Notes under the pieces: generated by a model
What the model was told of the DNA's origin: nothing
The model's database searches: none
What the model saw: the letters and a program-made list of their open reading frames with translations, nothing else
Origin: Calliphora vicina
Taxonomy: Eukaryota; Arthropoda; Insecta; Diptera; Calliphoridae
NCBI RefSeq assembly: GCF_958450345.1
Contig: NC_088780.1
Location: forward strand, 5,516,501 to 5,580,500
Direction of reading: 5' to 3'
Length of the DNA stretch: 64,000 nt
Program-made: the position numbers and the translations under genes
In this document: positions 56,081 through 64,000 of the stretch, piece by piece
Position numbering within the stretch: the stretch's first letter is position 1
Layout: the number at the start of each line of letters is the position of its first letter

Positions 56081-58240
56081 CTGATAGTTAAATGAATTTA
56101 AGAAATTTAAGTAAACACATCTCAGAATTCAAAAAAGTCAGCAAAAATAAACAAACATTATCTTTTCAGCAAAAATCTTTTTATATCGAACATACTTTAG
56201 CAAATTTTTTTATATTATTCATTAATTTTGTTTTGGCAAACTTAATTCTAAATCACCTCTCGCATGTGTGTGTCATAAGCCTCATCAAGTTAAACTCTTG
56301 TAATTTATCAACGTCTCATATTTGTTACGTAAAAAATGTAGAAGAATACTAAAAGAGAAATTTATGTCCATAGACTTTCATCTCTAGGGAGACAAAATAT
56401 GATGCTTATTATCATCATGCGGCAGCAGCACCAACAAAAAAAACATTCTCTTTTTTTCAACAACTAATTTTGCTGTTATTTTTTATGGCCACGCTCTTTA
56501 CAAAATAAAGCAATTTCTTCTATTAAAGCGTTTAAAAAACTTTATGGAGAAAGTTTAGAGATAGTATGTGTGCCTAATTTTATAGTATTTTCTTTAGCCT
56601 AAAAGTAAGCTTTACATTTTATTACATTTATTGTGATTTTTAGCCTAAATAACTTGCTGGCCTTTTTGCCGTTTAAATTTTTTGTTTATTTTAACTAACT
56701 GCCTTGAAGTAGGCCATAATTTTTTGGGAAAATTATACAATACTCAAGTGCTTATGAAACTATTTGCAATTGTTACAGAAAGTAAGTGTTTGTGTGGCTG
56801 TTTTCATTGTATGAAAAGACGCCAAAAAATAATAGAAATTTGTAACAATTTCTCTATTTCTCACTATATAAAACATTTCGTATTAAATTTTAAAGCCATT
56901 ATGACGCCAGTTACAGTAAGTACTCCCTGGTATACTCTGGCTCTCTTCATTCCGTGTTTCCACTCTGCCCGCATAAAATGTTAGTCAATATGTTTTTTCT
57001 TGTTGGTTGGTGTTTTTTTCGTATAATTTTTTTTTAGTTTGAGGAAAAAAGTTGGGAACAAAATGTACTACATGAAATCAGTGTTTTTGTCATACATATT
57101 TGTAACAATGGCTTGTTCGTAAAGAAAACATATGTATGCAGGCATTATGTTCAATAAGAAGTGTATGAAAAAAAGCCCCAACTCTACCATGGTTGCAAAA
57201 GTTTTCCTCTATTTTTTTTTTTGGCAAACATACGCATAAAGTTTATTGTGACAGAGGCATGTTGCAAACAAAAAAAATATTGCATAATGTACATATGTAT
57301 GGAAGTCTATGTTCATACATTTATATGCAAAATACACTTTGATTTTTAACAGATTTTTTTTGTTTTTTTTAATGCTTGAAATAAAACAGGCCTTTAAGGC
57401 TGGCACACTGCTGGAAAGTTTTTAAACATTTGCAAAATAAAAACAAATAGTGCTTTGAGACAATATGTTGGATTTAAAAAATATTTTTTGTTAAACATTT
57501 TTGATCGTTTTACTTGCAGTAGCCGTAGACTTAAATTGAAATAAAGAATCGTATATTTGAATAGGAACCCATACAATAAAGAACATTTCAATTAATTGCC
57601 ATTCAATTAATTGACAAACTGTCAGAGACCAGATAATCAGACCATATTTATGGAGAAGTATATGTAGGTAAACTTTTTAGACAAAATAAAATATCTAAAA
57701 TTTTAATTATTTTCAGTAAGTCCAGCGATAAATTGGTGACCATAAGCTATAATTTTAGGACTATTTCCTATTTCCCTCATAAAACAAATAGTGCTTCCAC
57801 TTCAAAGTAGCTCACTTCTAAAAAAAACGATATAAAAATGTGTGCAAGAAAAAACTGCAAACTACAAAAGTGACAATAACTTTTATACAGCCACACAAAC
57901 ACTTAAATATTTTTCGCATAGAATTGTAAAAAGTTTGAATATGTTTGTAACAAATGTTAGAAATATTCACTAAAAAAAACTGAATATTCACGCTTACACT
58001 CACAAAATTATACATCTACACGTGTGTGCGGTTTTTTTTTATTTTTGTTTGAAAAAATTGTTAAAGCAAAACTGAATAAAATTGCATATTTTGCGGCTGA
58101 AACTGAACAATGGGGTGTCTAGAGATTTTATTGCAGCATTTAACAAAAAAAATATAAAAATTATGTATAACTTTTGAATTTGATTTGTATTTTTAATGAA
58201 ATAATCGAATAGAAAAATTTGTACATAAAAGAAAAAAAAT
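56081..58240. other. AT-rich non-coding stretch
   Basis: No gene supported. Su(Hw)-like words lie at 56,597 and 56,701. ATTCAATTAATTGCC and ATTCAATTAATTGAC form a short direct repeat near 57,590-57,615. Open frames of up to 100 residues have no recognisable domain. Confidence 0.45.
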
Positions 58241-59192
58241 TCAGCATTTGGCTTATAGATTACACTCTGCTACAAAATGACACTTTTTGTCAGAACTTGA
58301 AATGCAACCTAATGGGGGGTTGTAGGCCTAGATGAGGACATACTAAAACCGTTTTCAAAGATTTTGAAACACCCTCAAAATTTTGAGATATTTTGAAAAA
58401 ACTGGGTAGGTCGTGGTACTTTAGTACCTCTAACTCACACACTTTTAGACCGATTTCAAAATTTTAAACAATTATGGAAAGACAATTATGGAAATTAAGC
58501 TTTCATAAAATGTATACATAAAAAGTATATCGAAAAAATTGCGTAAGTTTTTATAAAAAGTTTCGCTTTATTTTTTTTTAATAATTTTTCAAATTCAACA
58601 ATAGTTATTTTAATTTTTTTCTATTAAAATCTATTCTTTTTTGCACAGATTTTTAAACACAACTTTATATGGGAAAAATTAGATATTACTTGTTAAAATC
58701 GGTTTATATTTGCAAAAGTTATTAAACTTTTTGAAAAAAGTTCGAACAAATTTACCTTGTAAATTCAAAATTTTACAAATATTTTTTTTTACAGTTTTTT
58801 GTTTTTTTTTTATTCATATGCGGGAAGAAAATACTAAAAATGGTGTTAATTAAAAGTTGAATAACTTTTACAATTTTAATCCGATTTGAATAATTAAAGC
58901 CATGTTTTATTAAGAACTAAATTTCCTATATATGTTGGTATAAAGTTTTATAAACTTTCATATCAAAATAAGCAATGAAAAGCGACTAAAATCAAAAAAG
59001 TTGATAAATTTTGTTTTTCTTTTACATATTCTTAAGAAAAACAATACTAATAACTAACAAATGTATAAAAAATGCACGTCATTTTAAAGCGTAATCAGTT
59101 TTCTTTTTAAGCCCGTTAAAAAATTTAAAGTCGGACAAAAAGTGACTGAGTTACAGATCGATAAGTTGACGAACATTACTGAAAATGGTTTT
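58241..59192. other. AT-rich stretch with possible decayed TIR element
   Basis: GACACTTTTTGTCAGAACTT near 58,277 and, in reverse complement, GTCACTTTTTGTCCGACTTT near 59,145 form a loose inverted pair about 850 bp apart. The interior is poly-A/T-rich and non-coding. It may be an old TIR element related in style to F; evidence is thin. Confidence 0.3.
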
Positions 59193-59610
59193 TTATACCC
59201 TTCACCATGAGTGGCAAGGGTATATATAAGTTTGTCATTCCGTTTGTAATTTCCACATTTTTCATTTGCGACCCCATAAAGTATATATATTCTGGATCGT
59301 TATAGATAGCGGAATCGATATAGGCATGTCCGTCTGTGTGTTGAAATCAACTTTCCGAAGCCCCCAAATAACTTACATACACGATTCATACATCAATATC
59401 TCCGAAATTCTTCCGGCTCTGTCGCTATTTAAAATCGAGAAAACTAGGACAACCTCGATTTTTGACCTATATCTGGATTACTAAGTCATTAATATAGACA
59501 ATATGGATATCTAATGATAGATATTTCAAAGACCTTTGCTACGACGTATATAAGACCATAGTAAGTTGGACATACAATGGGTCAAAATCGGAAAAAAGTA
59601 TTTTTTAGGA
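59193..59610 (+). mobile_element. Helentron-type element, family A copy 8 (3' truncated)
   Basis: It begins with the stem-loop TATACCCTTCACCATGAGTG then GCAAGGGTATATATAAG and keeps GACAATATGGATATCTAATG. It stops after GGGTCAAAATCGG and a poly-A run, before the terminal hairpin. Confidence 0.82.
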
Positions 59611-59689
59611 GCTACATAAAAGAAAATTGCATAAATGGTAATGATTTTGTTCTATTGTGATCGTAAAAAATGCAACACATTATGAGGGT

Positions 59690-60120
59690 ATGGGTAACAT
59701 TTAATAAATGGTACACAATATATAGGCAACAACTACTATTGGATAGTAATTCAGACACAATTTTTCAACAAGGTCAAGATCTCTCTGAGTTAGAGGGGGT
59801 CAAAATTTTATATTTTGGCCAAACATGTGTTTTTTCTCATCCATGTAACTTATTACCTATTGTTCTTAGCAAAATATGTCCCAAATAGTTTAGATAGCTA
59901 TTTCTTCAATTTTTCGAAAAAAAATATTTTAAATAAAAAATTAAAAATAAAAAAAAATTTAATATTTTTTTTCCGAGATCAGAAACTTTTTGATTTTTTT
60001 TCAAAATTGATATTTTTTTTGCTTTTCTTTAAAGAAATATTAGATATTTTCCTTGAAGACCTGTTTGGTAGCTTAGTGGGATTCAAGACCGATATGTATC
60101 AAAATAAATGTCCAGAATGA
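59690..60120 (+). mobile_element. fragment of TIR element F
   Basis: CAACAAGGTCAAGATCTCTC, TTTTGGCCAAACATGTG and CCCAAATAGTTTAGATAGCT match the internal unit of the element at 3,601. TTAGTGGGATTCAAGACCGA ends the match. No terminal repeat is visible, and the copy lies just 3' of a truncated family A copy, the same pairing of families as at 3.5 kb. Confidence 0.65.
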
Positions 60121-62473
60121 TTTTATTAAAATAGTTTATGCTTAATTCCCCATTTTTTATTGATAAATTCACTGAAATTTATTGTTGGGGGAATAAGTTT
60201 TGGAATATTTTTACTTTTTTAAAATTTTATTTGAAAAAAAATATTTGAAATTTGAAATTTTACAATTTTTTTTGGTATTGAATTCAAATGGGTTATTGAT
60301 GTGAGAAAATTGTATCTTAAATTTAAAAATCTATGGTTAAATGGAATACAAAAATCATTTTTATTGGAATTTTTTTCAAAACTAAATTATTTTGAAATAT
60401 TGCTACTTTGACTTAGAATGTTATCCTAAAGTTTACTGTATTTGGTTTTTGGTTACCTTAAGATGCATCGGAAAAGTGCAAAATAATGGCCCACCTACTG
60501 TATACTCATAACTTGTGTAAGGTATCATATGGTGGTTCATACCTTGACTGATAAAAGAAGAACTACAAGAAGTAATTTTACTTCCTTTAAAATTATCTTG
60601 TTTTGCATATATCTATTCAACATAACTCACCCGTATATATACATATATAAGTAGTATCCGCATAAGTAGTAAATACATTAGTACATATCTCAGCTACTTA
60701 AAATTTATTTAAGCATTAAGGGAATTCATTAAAACTTTTCTGGTATCTAAAAACTATAATATGCTCACCTTTACCTATGTAAAATACTTCTCAAACTCAA
60801 AATTTTGAATTATAAAGTTTAAATTCCCCTAAAAACCCTTTGTATTATTTCAATTAACTAATTTAAATTCATGTAAACATATGCAAAAATTTTATTAACA
60901 TGCCACAAAATAAAATAAACTGAACATTTGCTGCATATTGTAATACAAAGCTAAGTGTTTTTTTTAATATTTTTAAAGAATTTTCTATTAAACATTTTAC
61001 AACTAGTGAAAACACCCTTCAAATGTCAATCCCTACTTAAACAAATTTTATCCTTTAATGCAAAACACTTACTTACCCCAATAGTATTTACGCTTTTTGC
61101 AAATATTCTTTTATTTCTAAGAAAAATTAGTTTTTCCCCTTTTTTGTGCCAATGCTGATGATGATGTGTTTCTTGTTGTTTTACATATATTGAAGGGATT
61201 ACTTTTTTGTTTATAAAAAAATACTCATATACACCCACACACACATAGTAAGTCAATGTATAGAAATAAATATATGTATATTTCTATAGCATAACCTAAG
61301 GGTGTTGATATAGATGTAAAAAATGGGAGCACAAATGTTTGGTAGTATGTATGTTGTCTCTTCATGATGAAGCAACAATTGTAAAGAAAAACTAGTATAT
61401 GCAGCAAATATATAAATTTTATGTTGCCATCACAACAAATAAATATAAGGAACTAAAAATATTCAACATATATTTTGTGAACTTTTTTGCATAATAAATA
61501 AAAATTTAATTTATAATTTATAAAACTTTAATTTACTATTCTTAGTAAATAAAACAATACCAAGTAATTGAGGAAAAAACAAGCCACCACAACAAAATGA
61601 AAGCAAACCGTATTTGCTTGTAAACGTACATACATATATGCCAGAATAAAATATGACGGTCATTGTATTCCAAGGCCTGTGGGGGCATAAAACAATCATA
61701 CACTCTAACAGCATACAAACATTGCGAAATTTTTGAAACCCTAAAACAACGCGCCAAAATATTATACCACAAAACACTCATCACATATGTTAATGCATTT
61801 TCCTTGAAGCAACATTTCGAGGAAAACAGTACAATGCAGCAACAGAACCGACAATAACACTAACACCAACACCAACACAAACCAACCAACAGCAATGGGC
61901 AACAAATAGAAAAAAAAAGCACACGAATGGCCTTTTGGCCCACATACACATAGACGCACAAGGTGCATTTAAGAGTGGGCTACAAAAAAATAGGTTTTTT
62001 AATGTGGCAAAAAAAAAAAAACGTCTAACCCCAGCAAAAATTTAGAGTAAAGGAAGTTGCTGCCAGCAGAATAAGCAGCAATATATTTGTGGGTTCAAAA
62101 TGATGTTGATTTATTTGGCCTCAAACTTACACTTTCCGTTTGGGGTATGTTTTTTTAAGTGTTAAATGAATGCAGCAATTTTGAGAGTATTTTACTTGAA
62201 AATGCATTAAAGCTTTTTCATATGGAATTTTATTTTATAAAGTACTTAAAAATAACATAAACGAAACTTATTACTAGGTATGCCTTATAGATAGAAAGCA
62301 GTTCAAAGAATTTTCACACTAAATTCCTTCTAAGCTGGCATCTGACTCAAAGGAAGCTACATCATATTCGAGGGCTTTAAATACAACTGTCAAATAATTC
62401 ATAAAAGTTAATATATCTTTATATATATATATAATTCTTCTGTACGTGTGTTAGTAACTGAACTCCTCCTTGA
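60121..62473. other. AT-rich non-coding stretch
   Basis: No gene supported. A somewhat less AT-rich patch at 61,640-62,110 has AACACCAACACCAACACAAA-type low complexity; the frames in it show no domain. Confidence 0.45.
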
Positions 62474-62603
62474 CGTAAATTAACCATATTATGGTTACCA
62501 CAATCATGTAAATGGTTACTGTGACTATAATATAGTTAAAAAACTTGTAACAATATTAAAATGGTTACAGTAACCATGCCCAACTATATTTTTTCTCTGC
62601 GTG
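62474..62603. mobile_element. half of a long-inverted-repeat MITE, family J copy 4
   Basis: 130 bp almost identical to 33,823-33,952: CGTAAATTAACCATATTATG to ATATTTTTTCTCTGCGTG, with a single change seen (ATTAAAATGG for ATTGAAATGG). The left half of the element is absent. It abuts mariner 3, as copy 3 sits inside mariner 2. Confidence 0.88.
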
Positions 62604-62606
62604 CAG

Positions 62607-63125
62607 AGAGAGCGTTCTGCTTCGATTGAAACACATATTATTTGGGAGGAGCAAGATCTGGACTATAAAGCGGGTGAGGCAAAACTTTCATAATGTGGCC
62701 GAGCGTTGTCAAGATGGTTTTGATCAGATTTCATAATAAATAAGACCCTTTTGCTCCCACCAAATGCAGAGTATTGGCTTAGCGCCATAGATATTGGGCT
62801 TTGGTGTCAATTCGGCTGGTTGACAGGTCTTCACGTATGATCTCTTACCGTAATTTTCATCGCAAGTAAGTATTTTATTTTATAGCGTTCAAACATCATT
62901 TCGGACATGCAAAATCGTCATTCAAGTTCTCACGGCTTCAATTCGAATGGTACCCAATTTCCTTGATTTTGGATGAATCGTGCTGTTAGTAATCGTTTTG
63001 AAATTGCTGCTTGAGTAGATGATTTTGCAAGCTCTTTGTAGAATGTTACATCAATCTTCATGGAGTAATGCCTCCAATTCTTGGTCTTCAAACTTTATTG
63101 GCTGGCCTGGGCGATCTTTAACTTA
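62607..63125 (-). pseudogene. mariner transposase remnant (mariner 3)
   Basis: Read leftward from 63,120: DRPGQPIKFEDQELEALLHE, the conserved linker before the second helix-turn-helix, then broken frames. Near 62,770 comes PKPNIYGAKPILCIWWEQKG then LIYYE, and near the left edge YSPDLAPPK with FQSKQNALS. This spans about residues 60-300 of a 345-residue transposase with a central deletion and many stops. It is cut at its C-terminal side by half of a LIR element. Closest in style to mariners 1 and 2. Confidence 0.87.
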
Positions 63126-63242
63126 GCATACTGCTAGAAATCTCTCATTTTTTTCTTCATAAAAACCATGTTTCAATCTGAATGTAAAATAATTTTTGGT
63201 AAAAAATAATATATTTTTTTTTAAATTTGTTAAAAAATATTT

Positions 63243-63444
63243 GGTGGATTCAAACTGTCTCCTATTAGGTCGTATTGTCATAATGTCATAAAATATTTTT
63301 TCATAAACTAATAAGACTATGTTTATTGGTTTGTCATAAAATAACACTTTTTTTGTTTGCAGCACAACAAGAATTTGTTTAAACTAAAAAATATTTTACG
63401 ACATTATGACAATACGACCTAATAGCAGACCGTTTGAATCCCCC
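63243..63444. mobile_element. 202-bp MITE family H, copy with both ends
   Basis: The 59-bp terminal repeats match at 55 positions: GGTGGATTCAAACTGTCTCC then TATTAGGTCGTATTGTCATA on the left, and the reverse complement of a right end reading GGGGGATTCAAACGGTCTGC then TATTAGGTCGTATTGTCATA. Only about 85 bp lie between the arms. Part of the family recurs in the spacer of the long inverted repeat at 24,772. Target duplication unclear. ORFs across it are artefacts. Confidence 0.8.
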
Positions 63445-64000
63445 AATTATCTCTGCTTTCTTTTATTCCCTGAAACATTTAATTTTCATTTATCTCAATT
63501 TGAAGCAAAATTCTGCTGGGATATTTATACTAATGCCTACACGATTGCAGATGTTGTAAAATATTTTGGTTTTAACACCCTCTTACCAACCAGAAAAAGT
63601 AACCGACTAAACACAACGCAACTTAAACCAAGCCATCCACGAGTTTAACTAAAATGCACGAATATTTCCCAGTAGTTTTACAAAGAGTCAATTTTAAATT
63701 ACTTAGAAAACTTAAATTTATATATTTTTAGATAATTTTTCAAGGATAAGCTGGCTGTAATGCAAACAGAAGTTAATTAGTTACTTTATACATCCCCGGT
63801 AATCTAGTGGGAAGTCATTTGTCACTTTAGTGTCTGGAAGTAATCTAGGATGTAGCTACTTTAAACTTTTTTTGAACAGCACTTTATAAAACAGTTATTT
63901 AACCCACCAGAAGTAATCTATTGGAGAGTTAATTGTCACTAAGTTTAATTTTGTAATCCGGAATTTAGTATTTGTAATCTAAGAAGGTTCAATTGTATTC
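63445..64000. repeat. AT-rich stretch with interspersed repeat family I, copy 2
   Basis: From about 63,790 phrases AATCTAGTGGGAAGTCATTT, GTCTGGAAGTAATCTAGG and CACCAGAAGTAATCTATTGG recur in loose tandem and match copy 1 near 20,470. The 80-residue frame at 63,406 starts within MITE H and has no domain. Confidence 0.45.

Overview
The window is 64 kb of very AT-rich, gene-poor nuclear DNA from an insect, most likely a calyptrate fly (blowfly, house fly or relative). The evidence is the repeat content: two high-copy families built like the Drosophila DINE-1/INE-1 elements (Helentron-derived), mellifera/irritans-type mariners, a Tc1-like element, a jockey-clade LINE, piggyBac elements and many small inverted-repeat elements. 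No ordinary multi-exon host gene, tRNA or rRNA can be supported. The window reads as a large intron or intergenic tract. Nearly all open reading frames are short chance frames in AT-rich sequence or in repeats.

Layout. 0-5.2 kb: a mariner remnant, a long-inverted-repeat (LIR) element, then a Helentron-type element (family A) broken by a 1-kb TIR element. 7.1-8.9 kb: a degenerate family A copy beside a 30-bp minisatellite made of CATG palindromes. 10.5-13.8 kb: two copies of an unclassified repeat (family C), the second split by a family B Helentron-type element, next to a piggyBac element with recognisable N- and C-terminal transposase pieces and intact TTAA ends. 15.8-21.8 kb: family A and B copies, a hAT-like MITE, a Tc1 transposase remnant, a 0.6-kb TIR element and a second LIR element. 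23.5-25.9 kb: a TIR element, then a 200-bp-arm inverted repeat whose right arm carries a 771-bp element with Transib-like ends and a 5-bp duplication. 28.3 kb: a 50-bp near-perfect hairpin. 29.5 kb: a 250-bp TTAA MITE. 33.4-35.6 kb: a mariner split by a LIR element, then one family A element inside another. 38-40.2 kb: a jockey remnant, family B and a pogo-like MITE. 40.8-43.8 kb: a TTAA-element end abutting a possible secreted cysteine-rich ORF, a second weak ORF and repeat E. 47.5-50.8 kb: a 1.26-kb TTAA element inside family A, then a full-length family A copy. 53-56.1 kb: a diverged tandem array interrupted by repeat E, itself interrupted by family A. 59-64 kb: family A, a fragment of the TIR element, half of a LIR element fused to a third mariner, and a 202-bp MITE.

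Two themes stand out. First, a series of nested insertions have a related empty site elsewhere in the window, so element boundaries can be read directly. Second, a roughly 15-bp motif near GCCTWAAAGTATGCT recurs many times, mostly in non-repeat DNA. It resembles, from memory, the Su(Hw) insulator site, and suggests that this gene-poor tract may carry chromatin-boundary information.
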